Assembly: GCF_002744175.1 (NCBI RefSeq)
Contig: NZ_NKHF01000037.1
Span: 32,458-96,457 of the forward strand
Direction: 5' to 3'
Origin: Pseudoalteromonas piscicida
GTDB taxonomy: Bacteria; Pseudomonadota; Gammaproteobacteria; Enterobacterales; Alteromonadaceae
DNA: 64,000 nt
Shown in pieces: positions 1 through 9,471 of the stretch (positions within the stretch are counted from its first letter, which is position 1; every line of letters begins with the position of its first letter). The position numbers were made by a program, and so were the translations under genes. Below the pieces are notes generated by a model. It made no database searches, was not told where the DNA came from, and was given only the letters and a program-made list of their open reading frames with translations.

Positions 1-474
1 TAGCGTTTTGTCGTCTTTCGCCTGAGGCTTTTTGTCTTCAAGGGCAAGTAAGCTTGGCAACGAAGGCCCATATATATCAGCATCGAGTATACCAACTTTT
101 GCTCCTTGGCTCCGTAATCCATAAGCTAAGTTAACCGCTGTGGTTGATTTACCCACACCACCCTTACCTGATGCGACGAGTATAATATGTTTAATGGCTT
201 TAAACTTTGGCCTGCCGACAACGACTATTTTTGATATAACCTCAATTGGCTTACCTAAGTGTTGCTGCAGATAACTGGCAATTTCTTGATCACATTGAAT
301 AGCAAACGGGAAATTAATATGTACTTGGATTTGTGTTTTTGACTCTTGCGTTTTGATGACCCAATTGGCATCAATACCTACTGGTAATGCCGCACTGCGA
401 TAGCCACTTAAAAGCTCAATTATCGCCTGTTTGGTGTTTTTTCCTTTGGCAAACCATTTTTCCAGTCCAAACAT
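1..474 (-). CDS. mrp: Iron-sulfur cluster carrier ATPase Mrp/ApbC (N-terminal part, cut by window edge)
   Basis: Reading the minus strand from an ATG at 474 gives 158 codons that stay open to base 1. An N-terminal MIP18-like segment of about 95 residues is followed by a deviant Walker A motif, [10 protein letters not shown], and then DADIYGPS. These are hallmarks of the Mrp/ApbC/Nbp35 P-loop ATPases, which bind an Fe-S cluster and pass it to apo-proteins in the cytoplasm. The C-terminal half, including the expected CxxC, lies outside the window. The gene is divergent from metG, the same arrangement as in Escherichia coli, which supports the call. The family assignment comes from motifs I can see; the Fe-S role is known for the family. 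Confidence 0.93.
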   Translation of the reverse strand, partial: MFGLEKWFAKGKNTKQAIIELLSGYRSAALPVGIDANWVIKTQESKTQIQVHINFPFAIQCDQEIASYLQQHLGKPIEVISKIVVVGRPKFKAIKHIILVASGKGGVGKSTTAVNLAYGLRSQGAKVGILDADIYGPSLPSLLALEDKKPQAKDDKTL

Positions 475-676
475 ACAAATTAAACTCCTCTGGGTGATGA
501 AAATAGCCACGGAATTATGTAACATTCAACTCATTAAAACCAGTCAATTCGCGGTTCATGGTCTGAACAAGGGTAAGTCACCTCTCGCACTTGTGCTTTC
601 GAGTGCCAATTCGGTGAATAATCAACCAATTCAACACCATCATTTAGAAAGATCGCGCTAAATTCATGGAATCGTT

Positions 677-2713
677 ATGACGAAGAGAAAAATTCTCATT
701 ACCAGTGCATTACCGTATGCAAATGGCCCAACGCATTTAGGTCACTTGCTAGAATATATTCAAACCGATATTTGGGCTCGCTTCCAGAAGTTACAAGGTC
801 ATGAGGCCTACTATGTCTGTGCAGATGATGCTCATGGCACGCCAATCATGCTAAATGCCCAGAAACAAGGTATTACACCTGAAGAAATGGTTAAGCAGGT
901 GAGCATTGAGCGTCAACGTGACTTTGCTGACTTTAATATTGAGTTCGATAATTATCACAGTACACACAGTGACGAAAACCGTGAGCTAAGCGAGCTTATT
1001 TACACTCGTTTAGACGAAAAAGGTTATATTAAAAAGCGTACAATTTCACAGCTATTTGACCCTGAGAAAAGCATTTTCCTACCAGACCGTTTTGTAACTG
1101 GTACTTGCCCAACTTGTAAGTCTGAAGATCAAAATGGCGACAGCTGTGATGCTTGTGGTGCAACCTACAGCCCAACAGAATTGATTGAGCCAAAGTCTGT
1201 GATGTCTGGTGCAACGCCAATCTTAAAAGACTCGGAACATTATTTCTTTGACTTACCTGCGTTTGAAGACATGCTGAAAACCTGGCTACGCTCAGGTAGT
1301 TTGCAATCTGAAATGGCAAACAAGCTTGACGAATGGTTTGCCGATGGCTTACAGCAATGGGATATCAGCCGTGATGCCCCTTACTTTGGTTTTGAAATCC
1401 CAGGCGCACCTGGCAAGTATTTCTATGTTTGGTTGGATGCACCAATCGGTTACATGGCAAGCTTTAAAAACCTTTGTGATAAGCAGGGCTTAAACTTTGA
1501 TGAGTTTTGGGGCGAAGGCTCTGACGCAGAGCTTTATCACTTTATCGGTAAAGATATCATCTATTTCCACAGCTTATTTTGGCCTGCAATGCTAGATGGC
1601 GCTAATTTCCGTAAGCCAAATAACGTATTTGCTCACGGCTTTGTGACCGTGAATGGCGCAAAAATGTCTAAATCAAAAGGCACCTTTGTAAAAGCTCGCA
1701 CCTATCTTGAGCATTTAGATCCTGAGTATTTAAGATATTACTACGCTGCAAAGCTAAATAGCGGCGTTACAGATTTAGATCTCAATCTAGAAGATTTCGC
1801 AGCACGCGTAAACTCAGATTTAGTAGGTAAGGTGGTAAACATCGCTAGCCGCTGTGCTGGATTTATTACTAAAAAGTTTGATGGCAAGCTAAGCAGCTCA
1901 GTTATGGATGAAGCGTTACTAAACAGCTTCGTTGCTGCAAAGGGTTCAATCGCGACACATTTTGAAAACCGCGAATACAGCCGTGCGGTACGCGAGATCA
2001 TGACCCTTGCAGATAAAGCAAACCAATTTATTGATGCCGAAGCACCTTGGGTGCTTGCGAAAAATGAAGAAACGCTTGAGCGTGCGCATCATGTTTGCTC
2101 TATGGGTCTTAACCTTTTCCGCGTATTACTCACTTACTTGAAGCCTATCCTTCCAGGTATGGCAAAAAATGTAGAAGCTTTCTTAAACACTGAACTTACT
2201 TGGGAAGCGATTGATGCGCCACTTGTAAGCCATGAAATCAATAAGTTCAAGGCCCTAATGCAACGTGTTGAACTAGACAAAGTCAATGCGATGATCGAGT
2301 CTTCTAAAGAAAGCCTTGAAAAGAAAGTGGGTGGCCAGTCAGTGGAAGCAGACCCAAATAGTCCGCTTGCCAAAGAGCCAATTGCAGCAGAAATTGAGTT
2401 TGATGACTTCGCCAAAGTTGACCTTCGTGTTGCAAAAATTGCTAACGCAGAGCATGTTGAAGGAGCTGACAAGCTACTTAAATTGACCCTTGATTTAGGT
2501 GGCGAAACACGCCAAGTGTTTGCTGGTATTAAGTCTGCTTACGCACCTGAAGATCTTATCGGCAAGCTGACTGTAATGGTTGCAAACCTAAAGCCTCGTA
2601 AGATGCGCTTTGGTATGTCAGAAGGTATGGTTTTAGCAGCAGGTCCAGGTGGTAAAGAAATTTACATTTTGAATCCAGACGAGGGCTCACAGCCTGGCAT
2701 GCGAGTGATGTAA
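677..2713 (+). CDS. metG: Methionyl-tRNA synthetase
   Basis: This 678-residue enzyme charges tRNA-Met and initiator tRNA with methionine in the cytoplasm. The class I signatures are present: HLGH at residues 20-23 and KMSKS at 329-333. A zinc knuckle has Cys144, Cys147, Cys157 and Cys160 (CPTC and CDAC). The anticodon-binding region (DxxAPW style) follows, and from about residue 575 comes a C-terminal tRNA-binding domain of the EMAPII/Trbp111 type, which makes this the long dimeric form. The start at 677 places [17 protein letters not shown] at the N-terminus, as in homologues, with GGAA just upstream. A strong hairpin terminator follows. Nothing looks unusual. Confidence 0.98.
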   Translation: MTKRKILITSALPYANGPTHLGHLLEYIQTDIWARFQKLQGHEAYYVCADDAHGTPIMLNAQKQGITPEEMVKQVSIERQRDFADFNIEFDNYHSTHSDENRELSELIYTRLDEKGYIKKRTISQLFDPEKSIFLPDRFVTGTCPTCKSEDQNGDSCDACGATYSPTELIEPKSVMSGATPILKDSEHYFFDLPAFEDMLKTWLRSGSLQSEMANKLDEWFADGLQQWDISRDAPYFGFEIPGAPGKYFYVWLDAPIGYMASFKNLCDKQGLNFDEFWGEGSDAELYHFIGKDIIYFHSLFWPAMLDGANFRKPNNVFAHGFVTVNGAKMSKSKGTFVKARTYLEHLDPEYLRYYYAAKLNSGVTDLDLNLEDFAARVNSDLVGKVVNIASRCAGFITKKFDGKLSSSVMDEALLNSFVAAKGSIATHFENREYSRAVREIMTLADKANQFIDAEAPWVLAKNEETLERAHHVCSMGLNLFRVLLTYLKPILPGMAKNVEAFLNTELTWEAIDAPLVSHEINKFKALMQRVELDKVNAMIESSKESLEKKVGGQSVEADPNSPLAKEPIAAEIEFDDFAKVDLRVAKIANAEHVEGADKLLKLTLDLGGETRQVFAGIKSAYAPEDLIGKLTVMVANLKPRKMRFGMSEGMVLAAGPGGKEIYILNPDEGSQPGMRVM

Positions 2714-2734
2714 TCACCCTATTACTTGTATACA

Positions 2735-2767
2735 AATAAAGGCTTCTATTTAGAAGCCTTTATTTTT
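2735..2767 (+). terminator. metG rho-independent terminator
   Basis: A near-perfect stem (AATAAAGGCTTCTA, loop TT, then its complement) ends in a T-rich run just after metG. The A-rich left arm could also serve genes on the minus strand, so it may act in both directions. Confidence 0.85.
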
Positions 2768-2769
2768 GC

Positions 2770-2947
2770 TCAGATCAAACCTTCGAGCCAAATTTCATTA
2801 TCGAAAATTAACCAAGCCGCGACCAGATACAAACAGCCGCCGTAAAACCGATTCAACCATTTATTATAATTTGGGTCATTCGACACTCGCGCCAACAAAT
2901 CGCCTGCTTTAATCCATAAAAGATGCGATATAAAAATAAAAGATTCA
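2770..2947 (-). pseudogene. C-terminal remnant of a LysE/RhtB-type exporter
   Basis: About 58 codons ending at 2770 encode a hydrophobic stretch, a basic loop (KWLNRFYGG) and a final hydrophobic helix. This matches the last two membrane segments of LysE/RhtB amino-acid exporters, where an RWLNR..GG motif precedes the last helix. No start codon belongs to this reading frame: its upstream codons are the wrong frame of an AraC-like gene. The piece therefore looks like the 3' end of a transporter gene whose 5' part was lost. An intact LysE-type gene lies about 300 bases upstream on the same strand. Family assignment is from the residue pattern only. Confidence 0.6.
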
Positions 2948-3193
2948 ATAGCGCCATCCACTTGGTACACCAGGGAATCCGGTATGCATCTCGGCAGGGT
3001 TGATAGCAACAACGTGATGTTTAGGCACAATTAACTTTTGCCCGCCATAGAGAATACCTTCAGCACCTTCTTCTATCACACCGATGGCCAATTCATCATG
3101 CCAATGTTTGGCAAACTCAAACTTAGTATATTGTGCTGATAAAAGCTCGACACCCTCAACAGACTTGTCTTTCCAGATTTTAGACTTTTCCAC
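2945..3193 (-). pseudogene. N-terminal remnant of an AraC-family regulator
   Basis: The 82 codons from 3193 read like the cupin sensor domain that opens many AraC-type regulators: KHWHDELAIGVIEEG, then a pocket strand, then AINPAEMHTGFP and GWRY. In intact relatives GWRY continues into R-x-x-Y and eventually two helix-turn-helix motifs. Here a TGA follows GWRY directly and the DNA switches to LysE-type C-terminal sequence. AraC regulators of this class are often paired with LysE exporters. The simplest reading is a deletion that fused the start of the regulator to the end of a neighbouring exporter and removed roughly 200 codons of the regulator and 140 of the exporter. Confidence 0.6.
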
Positions 3194-3242
3194 GTGTAAC
3201 TCTACTACATTGGTTTACCTTGTTTGGTCACCCTTGACTACT

Positions 3243-3872
3243 CTACTTCTCGCTCGCGATAACTTTTCCAGCCAACCCCAGCAGCAATATGCCCGAGACA
3301 CCTTCAAGTGCACGAGAGTACCGCTTAGCATTAGGACGATTGAATAGCCAGCTTCCGGCTACCGCGTAGATCAAGTTACAAAGTGTCGCCAAGGCACTAA
3401 ACAACATGCCGAGCATTAAAATTTGCAGCGAGGTGGACTGTGCTGAAAGGTCAACAAATTGTGGTAAAAAAGATAGGAAAAACAGCGCCACTTTAGGGTT
3501 TAAAACACTCACTAATACCCCCTGCATAAAGACGTTGCCTGCTGCAACCTCGGTTTGCTTTAACTGCAGTTGGCTATCGCCACGCCACATTGATAATAAC
3601 GACTGAACACCCAAATAAACTAGGTAAACAGCGCCGAGCCATTTCACCACACTAAACGCGAAAGCTGAGCTCAAAATAATCGCTGACAATCCTAAACAAG
3701 CGGCAATAGTATGAACGAAATAGCCTGTGCCTAAACCCAGCGCAGCCTTTAGCCCTGCTGACATTTTGCCTTTCATTGTGTTGGACACAATATAGATCAC
3801 ATCTGGACCGGGAATGAGGTTAATCGCGAGACACGCCACCGCAAACACGGCGAGAGATTGCAAGTCCATCAA
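3243..3872 (-). CDS. LysE/RhtB-family amino-acid exporter
   Basis: A 209-residue inner-membrane protein with about six hydrophobic segments. The family signature NLIPGPDVIYIVSN occurs near residues 18-31, followed by GLGTGYFVHTIAA and, in the middle, NPKVALFFLSFLPQF. These are standard for LysE/RhtB exporters, which expel amino acids such as threonine, homoserine or lysine. The substrate cannot be read from sequence. Length and ends are normal. Fragments of an AraC-like regulator and of a second LysE-like gene lie just downstream, so the locus may once have held a regulated exporter pair. Confidence 0.93.
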   Translation of the reverse strand: MMDLQSLAVFAVACLAINLIPGPDVIYIVSNTMKGKMSAGLKAALGLGTGYFVHTIAACLGLSAIILSSAFAFSVVKWLGAVYLVYLGVQSLLSMWRGDSQLQLKQTEVAAGNVFMQGVLVSVLNPKVALFFLSFLPQFVDLSAQSTSLQILMLGMLFSALATLCNLIYAVAGSWLFNRPNAKRYSRALEGVSGILLLGLAGKVIASEK

Positions 3873-3931
3873 AATTTTCCTTTTAAAATAAAACTTAGTT
3901 GTAAATTATAAGTACCTGCTATCTTGTACAA

Positions 3932-5074
3932 CTAATCTAACCGCTTTTTAAAGCGCATCGTCGCAATCATAAAGCCAATCACACTAAAGACGACCAAACA
4001 GAGTAAATCAAAATACAAATCGCTAAAGTGGGCGCCTCGAAGTACCACTGCTCGAATTGCACGAACGTAATGAGTGGCAGGTAAAATCTCTGCAAGGTAT
4101 TGCGCCGCCCTAGGCATCGCTGCAAATGGGAACATAAATCCAGATAGCAATATTGCCGGTAGTAACACAAAAACCGTCATTTGCATCGCTTGTAACTGGT
4201 TTTTGGCTTTGGTTGAGATCAACAGTCCTAATGTAAGGCTTGCGGTGATAAACAACAGGGTCACGATAAGTAAACTTGGCATATCAAAGTTTAGCGGTAC
4301 ATCAAATAACCAATGTCCTAAAAATAGTATTATCGCCATTTGAATAAAACCAACAAAGATATAAGGTAAGATTTTACCTAACATCAGCTCTGTTGGCCGA
4401 ACTGGTGTAGTAATTAGAAACTCCATATTACCTTGTTCACGCTCTCTAACCAGTGCTGAGGAGGTGAATAAGATCATCGTCATAGTTAGTATGATCGCAA
4501 TTAAGCCTGGAATAATATTAACTGACGAACGCTTCTCTGGATTGAAGTAATTTTGCAGAGAAAAAGCAGGGTCTGGTAATGCAGGTATAGGTAACCTTTT
4601 GATACTTATTGGTAGATTACTGAGTCCAGCTACTGCACCACTTAATAACGGGTCGGAGCCATCAATTAACCACTGCGCCACACTATTTTGAGCCGTACTA
4701 TTGCCCACCTTATGGCCCTTTAGGTGATAATCACGATTGAGTTGTCGACGGACAAAGTCAGCAGGAATAACTAATATAGTATTTACTTTGCCTGATGTAA
4801 TTGCCTGTTCAGCCGCTAAAACTGAATCATAATGGCCCTTAAAGTCAACAACTTGAGTGTTGGCTGCAGTTTGGATCAATTGTCTAGATTGGTAAGTCTG
4901 GCTAAAATCGACAATACCCGCAGAAACATGCCTCACATCGGTATTAATTGCATAGCCGAATAGCAATAGCTGCGCCAATGGCAACATCACGATCATCGCG
5001 AAGGTAATGCGGTCGCGTGCCAGCTGCATAAACTCTTTACTGACAATGGCGTTTAATCTACGCAAGCTCAGCAT
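3932..5074 (-). CDS. ABC-2 type transport permease (YhhJ/YbhR-like)
   Basis: A 380-residue permease with one N-terminal membrane helix, a large periplasmic domain of about 150 residues, and five C-terminal helices. The ABC-2 signature region EREQGNMEFLITTPVRPTELMLGK is visible near residues 210-235. It belongs with the ATPase and HlyD-type lipoprotein genes upstream, making a tripartite export pump like E. coli YbhGFSR, although only one permease gene is present here. Its start overlaps the 3' end of the ATPase gene by 17 bases, implying coupled translation. If the ATPase is really broken, this permease has no energising subunit encoded here. The substrate is unknown; drugs or dyes are usual for the family. 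Confidence 0.88.
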   Translation of the reverse strand: MLSLRRLNAIVSKEFMQLARDRITFAMIVMLPLAQLLLFGYAINTDVRHVSAGIVDFSQTYQSRQLIQTAANTQVVDFKGHYDSVLAAEQAITSGKVNTILVIPADFVRRQLNRDYHLKGHKVGNSTAQNSVAQWLIDGSDPLLSGAVAGLSNLPISIKRLPIPALPDPAFSLQNYFNPEKRSSVNIIPGLIAIILTMTMILFTSSALVREREQGNMEFLITTPVRPTELMLGKILPYIFVGFIQMAIILFLGHWLFDVPLNFDMPSLLIVTLLFITASLTLGLLISTKAKNQLQAMQMTVFVLLPAILLSGFMFPFAAMPRAAQYLAEILPATHYVRAIRAVVLRGAHFSDLYFDLLCLVVFSVIGFMIATMRFKKRLD

Positions 5075-5989
5075 AACCCCTCCCCGTGCTCGTCACAAAC
5101 ACATCCTCTAGATTAGGGCGAACAAAAGCCACTTCGTAACCGCTTCCAGCATAACGGTGTAATAACGCCAGAGGCTGTGATTCTTTTTTGTTTATCAACA
5201 CCCTAAGACGAGCTCCTATCTGGGAGACGGAAATCACACTTGGCAATGAAGCTAGACGAGCTTTTAATTCCGCCACGTCGTCACCCATCACTTCACAGAC
5301 AGAGACCTTAAGCTGCTCCATCAATGCGATGGGGCTATCATCAGCCCGCTTTATACCTTGCTCTAAGATAGCAAGGCGGTGACAACGCTCTGCCTCGTCC
5401 ATATAATGGGTGGACACCAAAATCGTCTGCCTTGCGCGCTTAAACTAAATAGCTGCTCCCAAAATGCACGACGGTTTTCAGGGTCAACCGCTGACGTTGG
5501 CTCATCTAAAAATAGTAATTCTGGTTTATGAATAACCGCAGCTGCAAGGGCAAGACGTTGCTTTTGTCCACCACTTAAGGCCCCAGACAGCACAGACTTT
5601 TTATCCTCTAATTGATATTCTTGTAGCAGTTCCGCCACTCTACGTTTAACATCTCTGCGTGACAGACCATAAATTTTTGCTACAAATTCAAGATTCTCAA
5701 GCACACTTAACGACTCGTATAAGGAAAATTTTTGCGTCATATAGCCAAGTCGATTTCGCAAGCTTTCACCATGTTCCTGCACATTTTTGCCCATGATACT
5801 GACCTGGCCTGTGGTTGGGGTTAACAGCCCAGTCAGCATACGGATTGTGGTTGATTTTCCGCAGCCATTCGGCCCAAGAAAGCCGTAAATTTCACCTTGT
5901 TTTACGGTGAGTTCTAAATCAGACACAGCCCAGTAATCGTTAAACCGTTTACCCAAACCTGAACTTTGGATCACTACCTCCTTGGTCAT
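5058..5989 (-). pseudogene. ABC exporter ATPase with a single-base frameshift
   Basis: Two overlapping frames together give one ATPase of about 310 residues. The first part starts at 5989 (MTKEVV, overlapping the HlyD stop as ATGA). It has Walker A GPNGCGKST, signature LSGGQKQRLALAAA and Walker B LLFLDEPTSAVDP. It then runs into nonsense after LSAQGR near base 5430. The second frame resumes with ILVSTHYMDEAERC, the H-loop region, and continues to 5058. One base is missing at about 5424-5430: restoring it gives LSAQGRTILVSTHYMDEA, exactly as in homologues. There is no long homopolymer at the site. Either the gene is inactive or this is a sequence error. It pairs with the HlyD and permease genes. 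Confidence 0.85.
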
Positions 5990-6933
5990 AGTGGCAGCTC
6001 CATCCATACAGGCGTGCCTGAAGGGGCAGTCACTTTATCAGTGAGTTCAACTTCCACCACATACATCAAACGTGCTCTCTCCTCTTGTGACAAGGCAAAG
6101 TAAGGCGTGAAACTTGCGCTTTGGCTAATGTAGCTGACGGTGCCCTTTAGACTTTTATCACTACCATCTACATGCACATTTAGAACACTTCCCAAAGAGA
6201 CTTTAGCTAGCTGTGTTTGCGGTAGGTAAAGCCGTGCGAGTGTTTGATCATCGGCCGCTAGCAGAATAATCGGAGCGCCTTTAACGGGACGCTCACCAAC
6301 AAGCCAAGGTAAATCTTCGACGACCCCGGATCTGGGCGCTTTTAGGGTGAGATCGGCAAGCTGCTTTTTGGCGATAACAAGCTGTGTTTGCGCTTCTGAT
6401 ATTGCAATTTTTGCTTGCTCAATTGTCTCCTCTCTCGTGCCATTTTCAAGCTCTTTCAAACGCTCTTGAGCCTCTTGCAACGCTCCGAGCGTCGACTCAA
6501 CATAAGCTGAGGCTGCATCAACTTTATCTTGAGAGGTCAACTCGTCTTTAATTAACTGTCGCTGGCGAGCAAGTTGCCGCTGAGCTTCGCGCCATACGGC
6601 CTGCGCTGCATGCACCCTTGCTTTTGCTTGTTTGACTTGCTCTATTCGAGCACCTGAGAGCAGCAATTGATATTGAGCTTGTAGGCGTATAATTTGCTGC
6701 TCAATGGCATGAACCTGTTGTTGCTGAACTATGTCGTCTATTTTTGCCAGTGCCTGTCCCTTAACCACTTTATCACCGCGCTTTACCATCAACTCAATTA
6801 ACATCTCTCCTGATGGGCTGCTGATCTGTACTTGAGGGCGCTCAATAATACCGAAGATTTTGCTATTAGGCTCAGAGCAGCCAGCCAACAGCGTCAGTAA
6901 GATAAAACTAAGGATATAAAATAGTGTTTTCAT
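5986..6933 (-). CDS. HlyD-family periplasmic adaptor (YbhG-like), lipoprotein
   Basis: A 315-residue membrane-fusion protein. The signal ends in the lipobox LLAGC with Cys19, so it is probably lipid-anchored rather than held by a membrane helix. A biotinyl-lipoyl-like half (residues 30-70), a long helical hairpin rich in Gln, Ala and Lys (about 75-195), and a second lipoyl/beta-barrel half (LKAPRSGVVEDLPW) follow in the order typical of HlyD/YbhG adaptors. It would connect the ABC permease with an outer-membrane channel encoded elsewhere. The gene overlaps the TetR gene upstream by four bases and the ATPase gene downstream by four, so the set is one tight operon. Confidence 0.9.
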   Translation of the reverse strand: MKTLFYILSFILLTLLAGCSEPNSKIFGIIERPQVQISSPSGEMLIELMVKRGDKVVKGQALAKIDDIVQQQQVHAIEQQIIRLQAQYQLLLSGARIEQVKQAKARVHAAQAVWREAQRQLARQRQLIKDELTSQDKVDAASAYVESTLGALQEAQERLKELENGTREETIEQAKIAISEAQTQLVIAKKQLADLTLKAPRSGVVEDLPWLVGERPVKGAPIILLAADDQTLARLYLPQTQLAKVSLGSVLNVHVDGSDKSLKGTVSYISQSASFTPYFALSQEERARLMYVVEVELTDKVTAPSGTPVWMELPL

Positions 6934-7577
6934 GATGCGTCCCGTTCGATGATCTGAGATAGAAAAACGTTAAAAATAGCTTGCTGATGTTTGCCAAGGG
7001 CCTGCCATTGCTCAATATCTGAGTTTTCTAAACCAAGTAACGGCTGCATCAAAGGTGGTACTAGAAAAGGAAATGCCGACAAACTAAGACAGGTTAACAA
7101 CAACCACTCAACACGAATGGGCGCTGCTGGAGAAAGCTTTTGAAAGGTCGAGTGTAATGCACTGCTCCCTATTTCTACGTGCTCAAAGAAAATCTTTTTT
7201 ATAATTTCATGCTCTATAGAGTGCGTATCATGTAGTGCCATAAAAATGATCTTAGGTAATGTTGGATGCTGGCTCATGACTTGAAAGTAGCGCTCTATAA
7301 ACTGAGTTAAAATGAGCGGTGATAATTCCCGCTGTTGTGACCTTTGAGCTCCTTCAAGCAAACTCAGTAAAGGAGCTGCAACTTCGCGAAACACCGCTTC
7401 AAACAGCCCAGCTTTATCGCCAAAGTAATAGTTAATCAAGGCAATGTTTACCTCAGCATGGTCCGCAATCGCCCGGGTTGTAACTCGGTTATAACCTCTT
7501 TTAATAAACAAATTTTTACCAGCGGTAATTAGCTTTTCCCTCGCTGTAATCATCACTTTCACCTGCTTCTTGACCAT
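6930..7577 (-). CDS. TetR-family regulator of the export operon (CecR-like)
   Basis: A 215-residue regulator. An N-terminal TetR helix-turn-helix is clear at residues 12-60: GKNLFIKRGYNRVTTRAIADHAEVN followed by NYYFGDKAGLFEAVF. The rest is a helical ligand-binding and dimer domain with a DUF1956-like feel. It is the first gene of the operon with the HlyD, ATPase and permease genes, the arrangement seen for E. coli cecR (ybiH) and ybhGFSR. A perfect inverted repeat sits 13 bases before its start and probably mediates self-repression. An alternative start at the internal Met of MITAREK is possible. Confidence 0.9.
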   Translation of the reverse strand: MVKKQVKVMITAREKLITAGKNLFIKRGYNRVTTRAIADHAEVNIALINYYFGDKAGLFEAVFREVAAPLLSLLEGAQRSQQRELSPLILTQFIERYFQVMSQHPTLPKIIFMALHDTHSIEHEIIKKIFFEHVEIGSSALHSTFQKLSPAAPIRVEWLLLTCLSLSAFPFLVPPLMQPLLGLENSDIEQWQALGKHQQAIFNVFLSQIIERDAS

Positions 7578-7589
7578 GTTCCAACTCCA

Positions 7590-7605
7590 TTAATCACTTG
7601 ATTAA
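7590..7605. promoter_or_regulatory. Probable TetR operator
   Basis: TTAATCACTTGATTAA is a perfect inverted repeat with 7-base arms and a 2-base centre, placed just upstream of the TetR gene start. The same half-sites recur at 7645-7651 and 7664-7670 with a wider spacing. Position and symmetry fit autoregulation by the TetR protein; binding is inferred. Confidence 0.6.
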
Positions 7606-7761
7606 TATACTAGGTCAAAAGCGCAGTATTCACGACTGCTTTTGTTAATCAAAAAACAGGAAATGATTAATCACCAATCTAAATCAAGCTTTCATTAGTT
7701 ATCTGACTTTTTCAAGGACAGGCACTTCAAAGTTGGGATATAAACCTTGGACCAAACAAGG

Positions 7762-7784
7762 CAAAAAGCCGACTTTCATCGGCT
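7762..7784 (-). terminator. Terminator after the NADH dehydrogenase gene
   Basis: On the minus strand AGCCGA, a short loop and TCGGCT are followed by TTTTTG, about 30 bases after the ndh stop codon. Confidence 0.75.
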
Positions 7785-7813
7785 GTAGAAATGCAAAAAT
7801 AGTTCAGGTTAGT

Positions 7814-9121
7814 TTAGTGTAGTTTCATTTTTGGCCGCACAACTCGCAGCACCTTTTCGCTTATCCAAAGTGCAAAGGTTTTTGCCAAGCCATGAATGGC
7901 ACGCTGATGCATTCTATACAATGAGATATACATAAAACGCGCGATCTTGCCTTCAATAAAAAAGCTGTTACTGGTTAGATTTCCCATTAAACTGCCGACG
8001 GTGCTATAGCGAGATAAATTCACTAAGGAACCGTGATCGTTATAGGTAAACCCGCTTAGAGGTTGGTTTTTTAGTGTTGCAATTAAGTTTTGCTCTACAC
8101 ATTGCGCCATTTGATGCGCCGACTGCGCACGTGGTGGCACTTGCGTACCATCCTCTTGGGTGAAGGCACAGCGATCACCAATAACGTAAATGTGCTCATC
8201 AACGCTACTTTGAAGGTATTGATTTACCTTAATCTGGTTATTGCGAGTAAGCTCAAACACCTCTATATCTCTAATGAAGTCAGGTGCTTTTACCCCAGCA
8301 GCCCAGACTTTGATGTCTGCTGTTAACTGGTTTCCGTCGCTGGTGATAAAACTGCTTTCGGTCGCTTGTTTTACTTGGGTGCTTTCTCTCACTGTGACCC
8401 CTAGTTTTACAAGTTCTCTTTTGGCTGAATTGGCTATTCGCTCAGGCAGTGCTGGTAATATTCTTGGGCCCGCTTCTATTAGGTCAATACGTAGGCGCTT
8501 AGCTGTCATTTTGTTCAGCCCATACATTTTCAGCATGTCAGACACATGATATAGCTCTGCAGAAAGCTCAACGCCCGTGGCACCACCACCAACGATGCCA
8601 ATGGTTAACGAGTGCTTAGGATCATCGTCTTGATGTAACCGCGTAAAGTTGTCTAGGAGTGCATGCTGGAACCGCTCGGCTTGCTGGTTAGAGTCGAGAA
8701 AGAAGCAATGTTCCTTTACCCCTGGTGTGTTAAAGTCATTGCTAATGCTACCAATAGCAAGCACTAAATAGTCATAACTAACTTGACGCGTTGGGAGAAT
8801 GCAATGACCGAGCTCGTCTTTTAGCTCGCTCAGCGTAATGGTTTTATTGGTTGAGTCTAGATGGCTAAAACTGCCGAGTTGAAACTGATAATAATGCTTT
8901 GCCGCATGAGCAGAATAAACCACACCATCTAAGTCGGCGTCAATAGACCCAGTCGCGACTTCATGAAGCAGCGGCTTCCAAATGTGGCTGCGATTTTTAT
9001 CAATTAATAAGATTTCTGCTTGGTGTTTTTTTCCGAGTTTATGTCCCAGTTGCGTTGCCAATTCTAAACCACCAGCACCACCACCGACTATTACTATTTT
9101 AGGAAGTTGCATATTCATCAT
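7814..9121 (-). CDS. ndh: Type II NADH:quinone oxidoreductase (NDH-2)
   Basis: A single-subunit flavoenzyme of about 435 residues that passes electrons from NADH to quinone at the inner face of the membrane without pumping protons. The FAD-binding motif KIVIVGGGAGGLELA opens the protein. A second dinucleotide fold, IGIVGGGATGVELSAEL, binds NADH, and the late motif VYVIGD is present as VIGDRC. The C-terminus is amphipathic and basic, suiting membrane attachment. The open frame extends to 9217, but the extra 32 residues resemble nothing in the family. The ATG at 9121, with AAGG seven bases ahead, gives the usual N-terminus. It is followed by a terminator and stands alone. Confidence 0.93.
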   Translation of the reverse strand: MMNMQLPKIVIVGGGAGGLELATQLGHKLGKKHQAEILLIDKNRSHIWKPLLHEVATGSIDADLDGVVYSAHAAKHYYQFQLGSFSHLDSTNKTITLSELKDELGHCILPTRQVSYDYLVLAIGSISNDFNTPGVKEHCFFLDSNQQAERFQHALLDNFTRLHQDDDPKHSLTIGIVGGGATGVELSAELYHVSDMLKMYGLNKMTAKRLRIDLIEAGPRILPALPERIANSAKRELVKLGVTVRESTQVKQATESSFITSDGNQLTADIKVWAAGVKAPDFIRDIEVFELTRNNQIKVNQYLQSSVDEHIYVIGDRCAFTQEDGTQVPPRAQSAHQMAQCVEQNLIATLKNQPLSGFTYNDHGSLVNLSRYSTVGSLMGNLTSNSFFIEGKIARFMYISLYRMHQRAIHGLAKTFALWISEKVLRVVRPKMKLH

Positions 9122-9302
9122 GTTGCCCTTAAAAGTATAATACTTAAGCACTCTCAAGGTCTTAAAAAAGCACTTAGGTATTTCAAATCCATCATGAAAT
9201 ACCTTGTCTGGCAACACCTACTATTGTGCGCTTTTTTGAGTTGTTTGTCAGCGGATAGCACTAAAATTAATCAGCAGTATTTAACAAGCTTAAAGGTTAT
9301 AG

Positions 9303-9460
9303 CAAATTCAAAACAATGGAGGTGAGCCAAAATTACCTATCATAGATCTAGGTGATTTATCTCAAGGATTAGGTGCAGTTTTAAAATTACAGGCTAAACT
9401 GAAAGAGCAAATACGGTGAACATCGAGCAAGACGGTTCACACTCGGAGCCTGAAAATTAA
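9303..9460 (+). pseudogene. Short decayed frame(s) leading into the RebB-like gene
   Basis: Codons 9333-9419 read LPIIDLGDLSQGLGAVLKLQ and continue to a stop after KEQIR. This looks like a real amphipathic helix but has no ATG, GTG or TTG start in frame. An ATG at 9316 (MEVSQN) lies in another frame, and one extra A in the AAAA run at 9329-9332 would join the two into a protein of about 32 residues. A 14-codon frame starts with GTG at 9416, overlapping that stop as GTGA, and ends nine bases before the AGGAG of the RebB-like gene. I cannot name a family. These may be damaged or very small partner genes of the R-body protein. Confidence 0.35.
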
Positions 9461-9471
9461 AGGAGATAATT

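Noticed and set aside
431..661. 76-codon plus-strand frame between mrp and metG
   Set aside because: It overlaps the mrp start on the other strand, has no ribosome site, and its translation resembles no protein.
9107..9325. 72-codon plus-strand frame upstream of the RebB-like gene
   Set aside because: It is antisense to the 5' end of ndh for part of its length and has no ribosome site. A hydrophobic start is likely chance.
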